Numbered from the stretch's first letter, positions 17,766 to 27,994 are shown. The stretch: 64,000 nt of DNA from JAGLOK01 sp963675575 (GCA_963675575.1 OY776378.1:2108001-2172000); one strand, 5' to 3'. A program made the numbers and translations. The notes: a model not told the origin generated them from the sequence alone.

Positions 17766-18779
17766 TTACAACAAAGCGTTTATTTTTAGATACTTGTCAG
17801 GATGCTCCGACTGCTCTTTTACCATTCGCGGTATCTCTTCTAGTTTTACCACTTTACTTAATATTGCTTTTGCATTTACTTTTCCTGATGAAATCAGCTC
17901 CAGGGCTTCTTCAAATTCACCAACACTGACTCTTGACCCTAATATATCCAGTTCTTTTTTAGTAATCATATCAGTAGGTAATGATGTTTCTTTTTTTGGC
18001 CAACCAGTCAATGCTATCCTACCGGCATAAGATGCCATATCTATTGTATTGCGTATAGCTGCATTAGCTCCCGATGCTTCCACTACCACTTCAGCCATTC
18101 GGCCGTTAGTCATTTCATATAAAGTCGCTATCAAGTCGTCTTCAATTACGTTTATCGTCTTTGTTACGCCGTTCTTCCTTGCAAAATCGAGGCGCTCTTC
18201 AACTATGTCTATCATTATCGGCGTTGCTCCATATGCGATTGCGCTCATTGCCATTAAAATACCAATAGCTCCCGCACCGTTAATTGCTATATGTTCCCCA
18301 GCCTTAAGCTTGGTTCTGTGTATAGCGTGAAGCGCTATTGTAAGTGGCTCGGCAAGAGGTACATGCTCCCAGATTATGTTTTCCGGCACTTTGATCAGCA
18401 TGTCTTTGGGATATGCAATATATTCCTGCATTCCACCATTAATATGCACGCCTATAACTTTTAAGTTTTCGCAGCAGTTCGTTCTTCCTATTGTACAAGG
18501 ATAACATTCTCCGCAGTATTGGTATGGGTCGAGTATTATTCGATCGCCAGCTTTTAATCCTTTTTTATTATCGCCTATCTCAATTACTTCACCAGCTATC
18601 TCATGACCAATAATTCTCGGGTATGATACCAGTGGGTTTACCCCTCGGTATGCACCAATGTCTGAACCACATATCCCAGCTGAACGAACTTTTATCAGCG
18701 CTTCGTTTTCTTTGGGAATTGGTTTTTCTATTTCTTTTATTAATATATTTTGTGGCGATTCCAAAAGTACGGCTTTCAT
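17766..18779 (-). CDS. Zinc-dependent alcohol dehydrogenase (sorbitol/threonine/galactonate DH-like)
   Basis: A 337-residue medium-chain dehydrogenase. Catalytic zinc ligands are in AGICGSD and GHEIAGEV; the structural zinc site is CGECYPCTIGRTNCC; the cofactor loop is NGAGAIGILM. Members near hexonate genes include L-galactonate and L-gulonate 5-dehydrogenases producing ketouronates. An AGGAGG site lies just before the start. It is the first gene of the five-gene sugar-acid set, 74 bases below the broken alanine dehydrogenase, so it may be read from the LacI-controlled promoter or from its own. Confidence 0.85.
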   Translation of the reverse strand: MKAVLLESPQNILIKEIEKPIPKENEALIKVRSAGICGSDIGAYRGVNPLVSYPRIIGHEIAGEVIEIGDNKKGLKAGDRIILDPYQYCGECYPCTIGRTNCCENLKVIGVHINGGMQEYIAYPKDMLIKVPENIIWEHVPLAEPLTIALHAIHRTKLKAGEHIAINGAGAIGILMAMSAIAYGATPIMIDIVEERLDFARKNGVTKTINVIEDDLIATLYEMTNGRMAEVVVEASGANAAIRNTIDMASYAGRIALTGWPKKETSLPTDMITKKELDILGSRVSVGEFEEALELISSGKVNAKAILSKVVKLEEIPRMVKEQSEHPDKYLKINALL

Positions 18780-18853
18780 CGCAGCCTCCTTTGCTTCAAT
18801 TAATTGATTTAACTGTTATACTCTTAGTCTTAAATTTAATTTTTTTATTACTA

Positions 18854-19972
18854 TTAAGATATGAGAGTTGCTATAGGCGTATAATCTAAATTAAAAGCCT
18901 GTGCAACGCTTTCATAGGTACATTTTCCACTATAAATATTCACTCCTTTTGCAATAGAAGCATCAACTTTACAGGCTTCTTCCAAACCAAGATTGGCAAT
19001 TTTCAAACCGTAAGAAAGCGTAGTATTGTTAAGTGCCATCGTAGACGTTCTTGGTACAGCTCCAGGCATATTAGCTACACAATAATTTACAACTCCATCA
19101 ACTTCAAATACTGGATCATCGTGATATGTTGCTCTAGTAGTTTCACTGCACCCACCCTGATCAACAGCAACGTCAACTATTACAGCCCCTTTTTTCATTT
19201 TATTTAAGTATTCTCTTTTTTATTATTTTAGGCGCTTTAGCTCCCGGAATTAAGACTGCCCCTATAACCAAATCAGCCGATGTAAGGCACTCTTCAATTG
19301 CAGCATCCGTGCTATATAACGTTGTAATCTCACCTTTAAACACATCATCTAAATATGTTAACCTATTTAAGCTTAGATCCAAAATTGTTACTTTAGCTCC
19401 CATCCCAACAGCAATTTTGCATGCGTTCGTCCCTACAATTCCGCCGCCTATTATCACAACATTTCCTTTTTGAGTTCCTGGTACCACCACCCAACAAAAC
19501 TCCTCTGCCACCGAATGGTCTTTCAAGATATTTCGCGCCTTCCTGAACGCTAAGTCTCCCTGCGATTTCACTCATAGGTTTTAGACAAGGAAGTCCACCA
19601 TTAGAATCTTCAATGGTTTCATAAGCAACACATTTTCCCTCCTTGTTTTATCATTGCATTTGTAAGCTCTTCTGATGCCGCCAAATGAAAGTAGGTATAT
19701 ACTATTTGATCCTTTTTAATTAATTCATACTCCTCTTTTAAAGGTTCTTTTACCTTAATTATCATATCTGAATTTTCGAAAACTTCTGCTGCGGTTGTAA
19801 AAATTTCCACACCTGCCGCGATATATTCATTATCAGAAAACCCCGCCTCTAGCCCTGCATCTTTTTGCAGAAAAACCTGATGTCCGTTCTTAATATATGT
19901 TTTTGCTGCATCTGGTGTAAGGCCAACCCTATATTCATGTTTCTTTATTTCTTTAACAGTTCCGATTTTCAT
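18854..19972 (-). pseudogene. ald: Alanine dehydrogenase, broken by about three frameshifts
   Basis: All of Ald can be read, but in several frames. The N-terminal part (19972 to about 19620) has MKIGTVKEIKKHEYRVGLTP and the substrate-binding region. The middle continues in another frame (MSEIAGRLSVQEGAKYLERP, 19575 to about 19500), then shifts to PGTQKGNVVIIGGGIVGTNA (Rossmann fold) up to about 19205. A last shift in an A-rich run leads to MKKGAVIVDVAVDQGGCSET and the C-terminus at 18854. Intact Ald oxidises L-alanine to pyruvate, ammonia and NADH. Three shifts in 1.1 kb, next to another frameshifted dehydrogenase, point to real decay, although read errors in A/T runs cannot be excluded from sequence alone. 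Confidence 0.85.
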
Positions 19973-20018
19973 AAACTTTACCTCAAATATTAATAAATTT
20001 TATTATTAACAGCTAGTT

Positions 20019-21018
20019 TTAGCTATTTATAATTTTATCCCAAATTTCATCGTTTACAGGAATTCCATTCTTTTCATTATCAAGTCTAACTGGATATGAC
20101 ATTTCATTAGGATAGTAAATTTGTGTATTAGCATCAACTCTTTCAGAAGCTTTTATATCATTTACAATTGAGTCAAACAATATTTTCAGCATCCACATTT
20201 ATCTTATTTATATCAATAGCAATAAAAACCTGTGAAAGTGAATATTCATCTTCACTTAATTTTCCCACCTCTGAGACAGTATTTCCATTAGCCAAGCTTG
20301 AGGCTATCATATCCAGCAATATGGATATACTTGATCCTTTCCAGTACCCAATAGGAAGAACTCTCCATGTTTTTTCTATCTCTGCAGGGTCGGTAGTCAA
20401 GTTGCCCTCACTGTCGAAGCCACCTGGTACAGGTAAAGGCTTTTTTGCCATTCTTGCGGATTCAATCGCTCCGTATGAAAACTGTGCCATAGCCCCATCC
20501 ATCATTACATGCCCTTTTTCATATGGCACACACAAAATCAGCGGATTATTACCTATACGCCTATCCTTAGCGCCCCATGCCGGCATATTAGGCTGTGTGT
20601 TAGTCCAACATATCCCAACACATCCTGCATTCGCAGCTTGTAAGCCATAGGCTCCGCCACGCATCCAGTGGTTTGTGTTTCTCAAAGCTATGCATCCAAT
20701 ACCAAAATCATGAGCTAACTCTATTGTTCTTTCCATACACAACTTAGCATTTGTATTCCCCATACCCAAGTTACCATCCCACTGCTCGAAAGCTCCCAGG
20801 CTCATAATCTTTGTTGGTTTATTATTAGGTTTTATATAACCCTTATCAAGATAAGAAATAATTCTTGGGAATCGATTCACTCCGTGTGAATATATTCCGT
20901 CAATGCTATTCTCAACAAGTTGCGTGGAACACTCAATAGCTATGTCTATATCCATCCCATTCTTTTGAAGCTTTTCAACCATAACATCAAGCAACTCTTT
21001 TTTATCAATTCTTTTCAT
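20019..21018 (-). pseudogene. Malate/L-lactate (DlgD/AllD-type) dehydrogenase, frameshifted
   Basis: Residues 1 to about 276 read in one frame (21018 to about 20185) and show the LDH2/MDH2 family: SHGVNRFPRI, GNTNAK, ALRNTNHWMRGGAYGL, TNTQPNMPAWG, DGAMAQFSYGAIE. That frame ends at a stop soon after AIDINKINVDAEN. The family's expected C-terminus (ILFDSIVNDIKASERVDANT, then PNEMSYPVRLDNEKNGIPV) continues in another frame to a stop at 20019, so a single indel in an A-run near 20175-20185 separates them. Family members reduce 2-oxoacids such as ureidoglycolate products, diketogulonate or sulfolactate. The first frame could still give a shortened protein of 281 residues. Confidence 0.85.
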
Positions 21019-21021
21019 AGC

Positions 21022-21918
21022 TTACCTTTCTACTCCTAGAAAATCACATAATTCATTTATGCAGGCTTCTTTGTTTTTTTGAGTAAGATCTATTCCAAAC
21101 ATGAATTTGAAAATCATGCTCATTTGTCCAGCAAGCATATCCATACCAGGGACTGTCTTTAACCCCCTTTTTTTTGCTGCCGCAATAACGGGAGTATCTG
21201 GAGGATTAATTATTACATCAAAAACAGTAGAATCCTGTGGAAGATAATCGACAAATCCTAGATACTCATGTGTGTGAGGGTAACCCGCCATTCCTAAAGG
21301 CGTGCATTGCATAAATATGTCTGCATCTTTTGAAGCCATATCAAGGTTTTCTGGGCTTAAAATTAAAGGAATAATCTCACTTTCAGTATTATTAAAGAGA
21401 ATTTCAGAAACTTCATACAATTTCTGTTCTGTTCTGTTTATTAAGGTAATTTTTTTAACGCCATTTAATGCAAGTTCCAACCCAATAACTCCGCTAATAC
21501 TTCCAGTGCCTAAAATAACTGCGTTTTTATTCTCCAACTCTACACCATTATCCAATAACGCTGTTATCGCACCTTTCCCATCCATACCTACGCCATGTGA
21601 TACTCCATTGTCATCGATATATACAGCATTAACCGAATTAAATAAAGCTGACATCTCATCAACATCATCTAAATATTGAATAATTTCAGATTTATGTGGC
21701 ATTGTTGGCGAGAAATAACGAATGCCCAATGTTTTGCATGCTTCAAGAAATTTTGGAAGATTACCTTTTTTTATCTCAGCTGGTAACATAATTGCATTCA
21801 TGTCTAATTCACTAAATAACGCATTATATGCTCTGGGTGCATTTGTTTTGCCAATAGGATCACCTATGTTCATAACAATTTTTGTTTCTAAATTTTGCTT
21901 TATATTATTTAAATTCAT
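21022..21918 (-). CDS. Shikimate dehydrogenase-like (AroE family) oxidoreductase
   Basis: A 298-residue AroE-family protein with substrate domain (about 1-110), Rossmann domain (LGTGSISGVIG, INRTEQK) and closing helix (PGMDMLAGQMSMIF). The catalytic Lys is in PTMPHKSE; the loop NSVNAVY and the Asp in GVGMDGKG replace the usual NT and GxNTDxxG. These deviations and the operon setting (transport and amino-acid-type enzymes, no other aromatic genes) suggest a catabolic role on quinate, shikimate or an unrelated hydroxyacid rather than aromatic biosynthesis. It lies 3 bases from the broken dehydrogenase and 1 base from livF, so it is firmly in the operon. Confidence 0.85.
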   Translation of the reverse strand: MNLNNIKQNLETKIVMNIGDPIGKTNAPRAYNALFSELDMNAIMLPAEIKKGNLPKFLEACKTLGIRYFSPTMPHKSEIIQYLDDVDEMSALFNSVNAVYIDDNGVSHGVGMDGKGAITALLDNGVELENKNAVILGTGSISGVIGLELALNGVKKITLINRTEQKLYEVSEILFNNTESEIIPLILSPENLDMASKDADIFMQCTPLGMAGYPHTHEYLGFVDYLPQDSTVFDVIINPPDTPVIAAAKKRGLKTVPGMDMLAGQMSMIFKFMFGIDLTQKNKEACINELCDFLGVER

Positions 21919-21919
21919 C

Positions 21920-22678
21920 TTATTTTGCTTCCTTTAATTTAGTTTTCCCTAAGTACGCTTCAAGCAAAGCATCCTTTTTCATCATATTTTCACTAGTATC
22001 TTCATCAGTTATTTCGCCTGTACTCAAAACATAAGCCCTATCACTTATTGTGAGCGCCATCCTCGCATTTTGTTCAACTAATAGGACGGTAACACCAGCT
22101 GCCTTAATTTTTTCAATAACTCTGAATACTTGCTCAACTATTAAAGGAGCTAATCCCATTGAAGGTTCATCCATAAGTAAGAGTTTCGGATTTGACATCA
22201 TTGCACGTCCTACCGCCAACATCTGCTGCTCTCCTCCAGACAAAGTTCCTCCCATTTGTTTGCGGCGTTCATACAATCGCGGGAACATTTCATAAACCGT
22301 TTCGTATAGTTGCTTATCAAGTTCCAGATCTTTTATTTTAGAAAAAGTTCCTATTTCGAGATTTTGGGCTACAGTGGCATCAACAAAAATCTTTCTACCC
22401 TCTGGCACAATTGAAATTCCCATAGGGATTATTTGATGGCTCTTCTTTCCTACAAGCTCAATATTATCAAATAATATACTTCCACCATCAATCTTTACCA
22501 TTCCAATTATTGACTTAAGTAAAGTCGATTTTCCTGCTCCGTTTGAGCCTAGAAGCGATACCAGTTCACCTTCTTTTACTTCTAAAGAAATGCCTTTAAG
22601 GGCTTTTATGTACCCATAAGATGAAACCAATGAACCTATTTTTAACAAAACATCAGATTTATTTTCCACTATCTTCAT
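21920..22678 (-). CDS. livF: Branched-chain amino acid-type ABC transporter ATPase LivF
   Basis: A 252-residue ABC ATPase: Walker A GSNGAGKST, Q-loop region, signature LSGGEQQ, Walker B LLLMDEPSMGL, H-loop replaced by the LVEQN form typical of LivF. It forms the second ATPase of a Liv-type importer with LivG, LivH, LivM and the binding protein, all in this operon. Its start overlaps the end of livG by 20 bases. Confidence 0.95.
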   Translation of the reverse strand: MKIVENKSDVLLKIGSLVSSYGYIKALKGISLEVKEGELVSLLGSNGAGKSTLLKSIIGMVKIDGGSILFDNIELVGKKSHQIIPMGISIVPEGRKIFVDATVAQNLEIGTFSKIKDLELDKQLYETVYEMFPRLYERRKQMGGTLSGGEQQMLAVGRAMMSNPKLLLMDEPSMGLAPLIVEQVFRVIEKIKAAGVTVLLVEQNARMALTISDRAYVLSTGEITDEDTSENMMKKDALLEAYLGKTKLKEAK

Positions 22679-23438
22679 CCTTTCTTCCCAAATACGCTTC
22701 TATAACGCGTTCATTCTTCTGCACTTCCTCGGGAGTTCCGCTTGCAATTAATTCGCCATAGTTTAAGACAGAAATTACATCTGAAATATTCATTACTAAT
22801 TCCATGTCATGTTCCACTAAGAATACCGCAAGATCAAAATCATTTCTTATTTGATTTATTGTGCTTATGAGATCCTTCTTTTCGTTGGAATTCATCCCAG
22901 CAGCAGGCTCATCCAACAGCAATAGTTTCGGTTCTAGGGCTAATGCTCTAGCAATTTCCAACAAGCGTTGATGTCCATATGGCAAATTTCTTGCCTCTAC
23001 GTCCATGAATTCCTTCAAACCCAGGTAATCAAGCAAATCAATGCTTTTAACCCTAACTTCTTCTTCCTCGCGTTTCATTGCTTTTCTATTATATATAATG
23101 TTCAACATATTCGCTTTTGTGCATGCATGAAACCCGGTCATCACATTTTGTAGCGCTGTTGTTTTCTTAAATAACCTAATGTTTTGATACGTCCTGGTAA
23201 TCCCAAGTTTCGTTATCTTATACGGTGGTAACCCATTTATTTTTTTGTTGTTAAAAAATATCCCTCCGCCTGATAATTTATTCACTCCTGTAATCATATT
23301 AAATACAGTAGTCTTACCTGCACCATTTGGACCTATCAGTGCAGAAATTGAATTTTCTTTAACCTCGAGTTCAAGATCTTTAACTGCAGCCAAACCACCA
23401 AAATTTTTGGATATTTTTCTTAATTCTAATATTGCCAT
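22659..23438 (-). CDS. livG: Branched-chain amino acid-type ABC transporter ATPase LivG
   Basis: A 259-residue ABC ATPase with Walker A GPNGAGKTT, the LivG-typical insert after TRTYQNIRLF, a signature region degenerated to LPYGHQRLLEIARAL, Walker B LLLDEPAAGM and H-loop VEHDM. It pairs with LivF in a hydrophobic/amino acid importer. It lies 20 bases after livM; the GLAAVKDLELEVKENSISAL start is family-typical. Confidence 0.95.
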   Translation of the reverse strand: MAILELRKISKNFGGLAAVKDLELEVKENSISALIGPNGAGKTTVFNMITGVNKLSGGGIFFNNKKINGLPPYKITKLGITRTYQNIRLFKKTTALQNVMTGFHACTKANMLNIIYNRKAMKREEEEVRVKSIDLLDYLGLKEFMDVEARNLPYGHQRLLEIARALALEPKLLLLDEPAAGMNSNEKKDLISTINQIRNDFDLAVFLVEHDMELVMNISDVISVLNYGELIASGTPEEVQKNERVIEAYLGRKDEDSGK

Positions 23439-23458
23439 TTTTTCACCTCAAATTATTA

Positions 23459-24445
23459 TTAATATTGATTTTTCTTTGGTTTAGACTGGTATTTTTTAAT
23501 CCTTTTTGATATATAATTTTTAAGTTTTATTAAGTATGGAGTTAACCCACCTGGATATCTGATGATTACAATTAATAATATTCCACCGTAAATGACTAAT
23601 CTTAAACTACCGAGTTCTCTCAATACTTCAGGCAAAGCAGTCATAATAATGCCGCCAACAACAGGTCCCGCAAGGGTGCCCATTCCGCCAACCATAGCAG
23701 ACCAGATTATGATACTCGAATCATTCAAAGTAAAGCTATCCGGGCTGACATAACGAATCATCATTGCGTATAAAACCCCAGCCACTGAAGAATAAATTGC
23801 ACTCACAACAAAGGCTTTTATTTTATATGCGGTTATATTGATACCCGTTAGTTCAGCTGCTTGTGAGTCCTCTCGGATTGCAATAAACGCACGCCCTGTT
23901 CTTGAATTAATCAACATTTTTTGATATATAAGCCCTAGCACTACAAATAATAAAATCAAATAATAATAATGGATCAGATTATCTAATTTGAATCCGAAGA
24001 AAATCGGCGACTGGATTCCAACTATTCCAGCCGGACCTTTTGTAAGCTTAGACCAATTTACCATTACCAATCTGACAACTTCAGCAAAGCCAATTGTCAC
24101 TAAAGCCAAATATGGCCCACGTACTTTTAATGCAGGAACAGCTAATATTGCTCCAAAAATCGCAGTGATTACTATCGCTATAGGCAAAATAACTATAAAT
24201 TGAAGTCCGAAATGGGTATTAAGCAAAGCAGCTGTGTATGCTCCAATTCCGTAGAAAGCAGCTTGCCCAAATGATAATTGTCCCGTGTACCCGGTCAAAA
24301 TGTTTACTCCTATTGCAAGCAATATATAAATACAAACCATATTTATAATTTGAACTATGTAAAGGTTAGAAACAAGATTCGGCAACAACAATATTGCAAT
24401 AGCCAATATTATCTTAAATATATGAGGCTTAATTTTCTTAAACAT
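23459..24445 (-). CDS. livM: Branched-chain amino acid-type ABC permease LivM
   Basis: A 328-residue integral membrane protein of 8-10 helices, with the LivM blocks NILTGYTGQLSFGQAAFYGIG, VRGPYLALVTIGFAE and the coupling region IREDSQAAELTGINITAYK, and IWSAMVGGMGTLAGPVVGG. It is the second permease subunit of the importer and starts 9 bases after livH. Confidence 0.95.
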   Translation of the reverse strand: MFKKIKPHIFKIILAIAILLLPNLVSNLYIVQIINMVCIYILLAIGVNILTGYTGQLSFGQAAFYGIGAYTAALLNTHFGLQFIVILPIAIVITAIFGAILAVPALKVRGPYLALVTIGFAEVVRLVMVNWSKLTKGPAGIVGIQSPIFFGFKLDNLIHYYYLILLFVVLGLIYQKMLINSRTGRAFIAIREDSQAAELTGINITAYKIKAFVVSAIYSSVAGVLYAMMIRYVSPDSFTLNDSSIIIWSAMVGGMGTLAGPVVGGIIMTALPEVLRELGSLRLVIYGGILLIVIIRYPGGLTPYLIKLKNYISKRIKKYQSKPKKNQY

Positions 24446-24454
24446 ATTATCCTC

Positions 24455-25321
24455 CTACATTTTGTTTTCATGTCGTTTTGCAAAAAGTCCTGTTGGCTTA
24501 ACAAACAAAACTATAAATAGAATCAGGAATGAAATTACATCTTTATAAGCCGTTGAAATATAATTTGCACCTAATGCTTCAATTAATCCAAGGAGAACCC
24601 CGCCCACAAGAGCACCTACTACATTCCCCATGCCACCAAGTATTGCTGCAGCAAACGCCTTTAGTCCCACCAATACACTCATATCGACTCTAGCATATGA
24701 CATTGGTGCAAGAAGTATGCCTGCGACAGCCGCTAATCCTGAGCTTATAACGAAAGTCAAAAGCCGACTCTTCGTTACATTTATTCCCAACATGCTGGCG
24801 CCTTCTGCATCAATAGCCGCAGCACGCATACATTTCCCTGTTTTTGTTTTATAGAAAAACAATTGTAACGCAGTTCCTAAAACAGCCGCAACCGTAATAA
24901 TACCAATGCTTTGAGGTATCAGCAAAAATCCCCCAATTTCTATCGGATCTGTACTGAATATTTGGGGGAACAACTGAGGATTTGTCCCCCAAATAACAAT
25001 ACTTGAATTTCTCATTACAAAAGAAACCCCCACAGTCGCTATTAGTACATTGGTAAAGGAGCTGAACTCCAGCTTTCTGTAAAAAAACCTTTCAAGCAAC
25101 AAGCCTAAACCAGCCGCTAGTGCAATTGCAATAATTATCGCCAAATATATAGGTACTCCTAATTGGTATAAAGATAAACATGCAAACGCTGAAACCATCA
25201 TCATGTCACCATGAGCAAAATTTAACATGCTGAGTGATTTGTAAATCATCGTGACACCGACTGCTAGTAAAGCATATATGCTCCCCATGGTTAAACCATT
25301 TAAAATTTGTTGAATGAGCAC
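24455..25321 (-). CDS. livH: Branched-chain amino acid-type ABC permease LivH
   Basis: A 288-residue integral membrane protein with N-terminal NGLTMGSIYALLAVGVTMIY, LNFAHGDMMM, and coupling block RAAAIDAEGASMLGIN, all typical of LivH. It forms the permease pair with LivM. A gap of 52 bases separates it from the binding protein gene upstream. Confidence 0.95.
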   Translation of the reverse strand: MLIQQILNGLTMGSIYALLAVGVTMIYKSLSMLNFAHGDMMMVSAFACLSLYQLGVPIYLAIIIAIALAAGLGLLLERFFYRKLEFSSFTNVLIATVGVSFVMRNSSIVIWGTNPQLFPQIFSTDPIEIGGFLLIPQSIGIITVAAVLGTALQLFFYKTKTGKCMRAAAIDAEGASMLGINVTKSRLLTFVISSGLAAVAGILLAPMSYARVDMSVLVGLKAFAAAILGGMGNVVGALVGGVLLGLIEALGANYISTAYKDVISFLILFIVLFVKPTGLFAKRHENKM

Positions 25322-25373
25322 GTGTTCAGCCCCTTTCCAGTTCTTAATTAAATTTTTTAGTTAGTTTTTTAAA

Positions 25374-26609
25374 TTAATCCCAATCTACGATTGTATGCTT
25401 ACCATCAACTATTTGCACAACCATTAATGTTTTGACCATTTCTCCTCTTTCATCAAAACTGGTTACACCGGTTACGCCTTCATATTCAGTAGATGCAATA
25501 TACTCACGAAGTATTTCACCATCGCTCCAGTCTTTTCCATCTTCCATGCAGCGTGTTACTGCATCGGCGATAACATATACTGCGTCATAAGCCTGAGGAG
25601 CGTTTTGGTCATAGCTTGCTTTAAACAACTCTGTATACTTTTGGTCAAATGCTTGTACAACAGGATCAAGGTTTGCATTTGTGAAAGCAGTTGTGAAAAT
25701 TAAACCATTTACCGCATCTCCGCCAAGTTCCATGAGAGCTGGTGAATTATATCCAGTTCCTATAATTGGTATATCAATACTGTACTGCTTAACTTGCTTG
25801 CTAATTAAAGCTGCTTCGGTATAGTATCCCCACAATATAATTACGTCAGGCTCTGCATTCTGAATCTTTGTAAGCTGAACACTGAAATCTGTTTCACCTG
25901 AGTTATAAACTTCGCTTATAACCATTTCCATGTCATAATCTGCAACTAGAGAAGAGACTATGTTGAATGCCCCTGTTCCAAAGTCACTAGATTCATAAAT
26001 CATTGCCACTTTTGCAGCTCCTAAAGCTTCGCTTGCATATTTAAGCAATGTTTTTGCATGTGTCGGATCAGTTGCAGTCATTCTAAAGATATATTCGTTA
26101 CCTTGTTCTACAATAGTTGCATTACTAGATGAAGGTGTAATTTGCGGAACGCTAGCAGCTCTTGTTACTTCCATATTAGCTAACGTACATGAGCTGTTCA
26201 ATGCGCCAATCATTGCATTAATTCCGTCCTGATTAACCAATTTCTGCGTAACCGTAACTGATTTTGCCGGTGTGCCTTCATCATCTTCTGAAAAAAGCTC
26301 GATCTGTAAAACACCATTAATGCCGCCTGCTTCATTTATTTCATTGACAGCCATCTTTGCGGCGTTTGCCTGTACTGCTCCACTTGTAGCTCCAGCGCCT
26401 GTTAGCGGACTTACCAATCCTAGTTTAAATGTCTCTGGCATTTCTGCGTTTGGTGCATCAGTAGATTTCGTTTCCTCTGTTGCTTTCACTACTTCCGTTT
26501 TTGTAGTCTCAGTTTCTGTATTTGAGCTATCGGATTGACATCCTGCAAATACAGACATTGCCATTACCACTGCCAATACTAGCAGCATTATCTTATTCTT
26601 TTTGTTCAT
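25374..26609 (-). CDS. Liv-type ABC substrate-binding lipoprotein
   Basis: A 411-residue lipoprotein: lipobox SVFAGC with Cys24, a Thr/Glu-rich linker to about residue 55, then a periplasmic-binding fold of the leucine-binding (Peripla_BP_6) class starting TFKLGLVSPLTGAGATSG. SSNATIVEQGNEYIFRMTATD and the YDAVYVIADAV block are family-typical. The class binds branched-chain amino acids but also amides, urea, aromatic acids and other small acids; with aminotransferase and AroE-like neighbours an amino acid or hydroxyacid ligand is likely but undetermined. It has a good ribosome site (GGAGAATG) 5-12 bases before the start. Confidence 0.93.
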   Translation of the reverse strand: MNKKNKIMLLVLAVVMAMSVFAGCQSDSSNTETETTKTEVVKATEETKSTDAPNAEMPETFKLGLVSPLTGAGATSGAVQANAAKMAVNEINEAGGINGVLQIELFSEDDEGTPAKSVTVTQKLVNQDGINAMIGALNSSCTLANMEVTRAASVPQITPSSSNATIVEQGNEYIFRMTATDPTHAKTLLKYASEALGAAKVAMIYESSDFGTGAFNIVSSLVADYDMEMVISEVYNSGETDFSVQLTKIQNAEPDVIILWGYYTEAALISKQVKQYSIDIPIIGTGYNSPALMELGGDAVNGLIFTTAFTNANLDPVVQAFDQKYTELFKASYDQNAPQAYDAVYVIADAVTRCMEDGKDWSDGEILREYIASTEYEGVTGVTSFDERGEMVKTLMVVQIVDGKHTIVDWD

Positions 26610-26684
26610 TGTTCATTCTCCTTTTTTTTATTCAATTTGTAATTAAATATTTATCTTACAATATGCAATTACAAAATTTTCTTA

Positions 26685-27977
26685 TTATAGTTGTGCAATC
26701 TCTTCTGTCGCTTTCAGAAAAATATCAACATCTGATTTATCATGACAATGTATTGGTGATACTCTTATAATCCCATCTAGTCCAAAAGGATGCAGTGATC
26801 TGACAGAATAATAATTAGCATCATTTCTATCGTATACAATCACGCTTCGTTTTTGATATTCTGCTACGGCGTCTGTAAAATTAATATTTTTAAATGTGAT
26901 TGGCATAATAAAATCACGGTTATCAAACGTTTCACAATCAAAATGTACCACCACATTCGGGATATGCCTTAATCCTTTTGCTTGTTTGCTTCCCTCCAAA
27001 GTGTAATACATCAATGCTCTTTCTTGCATTTCAATATGATGCATTCCCGCTTCGTATAGCTTGCGCCTATCTGTTTCTTCGCTAAAGTGTGTACCAATCC
27101 AGCATACGTAGCTTACAATCTCCGATACACTGGCATACATTGCCGGAGCCGGTCCGCCAATTTCCCACGGGTCACCTAAGTTGCCGAGGATTCCAGGATG
27201 GTCCATAATAGCTACTCTATCTGAGATATATCCTGCACCAAAACCTCTGCATCCAAAAACTTTATATGCAGCGAAATTAATACCATCAACTGGGGTTTTT
27301 ATTACGTCAACTATGCCATGTGGCATATGCTGAACAGCATCCACCAAGATGTATATTCCGGACTTCTTTTCTCTTGCACGCTTAACAATTGTTTCAATAT
27401 CTAGCACTACTCCGGTATGATTTGACGCATATATCACATTTATTAGCGCGGTGCCTTCATCTATCAAATCAATAATAGTATCTACATCCACACCACCTGT
27501 TACTGGATTTGGTTTTGCTACACGAAGTTCCATTCCTTTTTTTCGAGCATAATATTGCATTGAATCATAAACTGAAGGATGGTCTAAGTCTGTTACCACA
27601 CAGTTTGTTCCAGTTACATTCTCCATTATTGTTCTAACCATGGTAAACATTACTTTTGATGAAGATGTTTCTGAAATAATTTGCCCATATTTAGGAGCAT
27701 TGAACATAATTCTCAAGTCCGCAAATCCTTGTAATGTTTTCTTTCGTAAATCTTTAGCTCTTTTGTGCTTTCTCGAATCACAATCCGGGAACCCATCAGC
27801 ATAAGCATAGGCTTCATTTACGGCTTTAAGACGTAAAGCGCCTCCCGCGTTTTCAAAAAACACTCGTCTTCCTGATTCAGGATCTGTATCGCAATTTAAA
27901 AACTTTGTTTTTACTTCTTTTTGTAATTCTTCTGAGAAAAATTTTCCCTGTGGATAATCAACCATATTAAACACCAT
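26685..27977 (-). CDS. Class V PLP-dependent aminotransferase/desulfurase-like enzyme
   Basis: A 430-residue fold-type I PLP enzyme of the cysteine desulfurase/isopenicillin epimerase group. The PLP Lys is in AAYKVFGCRGFG, preceded by the VDAVQHMPHG block (Asp and His that hold the pyridine ring) and an N-terminal FFENAGGALR block. The loop that carries the active Cys in SufS is not evident, so a transaminase, epimerase or lyase is as likely as a desulfurase. It lies between the M29-like gene and the transporter and was probably recruited to process the imported compound. Two start codons are possible (27977 or 27965); the ribosome site AAAAGG does not decide between them. Confidence 0.8.
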   Translation of the reverse strand: MVFNMVDYPQGKFFSEELQKEVKTKFLNCDTDPESGRRVFFENAGGALRLKAVNEAYAYADGFPDCDSRKHKRAKDLRKKTLQGFADLRIMFNAPKYGQIISETSSSKVMFTMVRTIMENVTGTNCVVTDLDHPSVYDSMQYYARKKGMELRVAKPNPVTGGVDVDTIIDLIDEGTALINVIYASNHTGVVLDIETIVKRAREKKSGIYILVDAVQHMPHGIVDVIKTPVDGINFAAYKVFGCRGFGAGYISDRVAIMDHPGILGNLGDPWEIGGPAPAMYASVSEIVSYVCWIGTHFSEETDRRKLYEAGMHHIEMQERALMYYTLEGSKQAKGLRHIPNVVVHFDCETFDNRDFIMPITFKNINFTDAVAEYQKRSVIVYDRNDANYYSVRSLHPFGLDGIIRVSPIHCHDKSDVDIFLKATEEIAQL

Positions 27978-27994
27978 ATCCTTTTCTTATTTTA

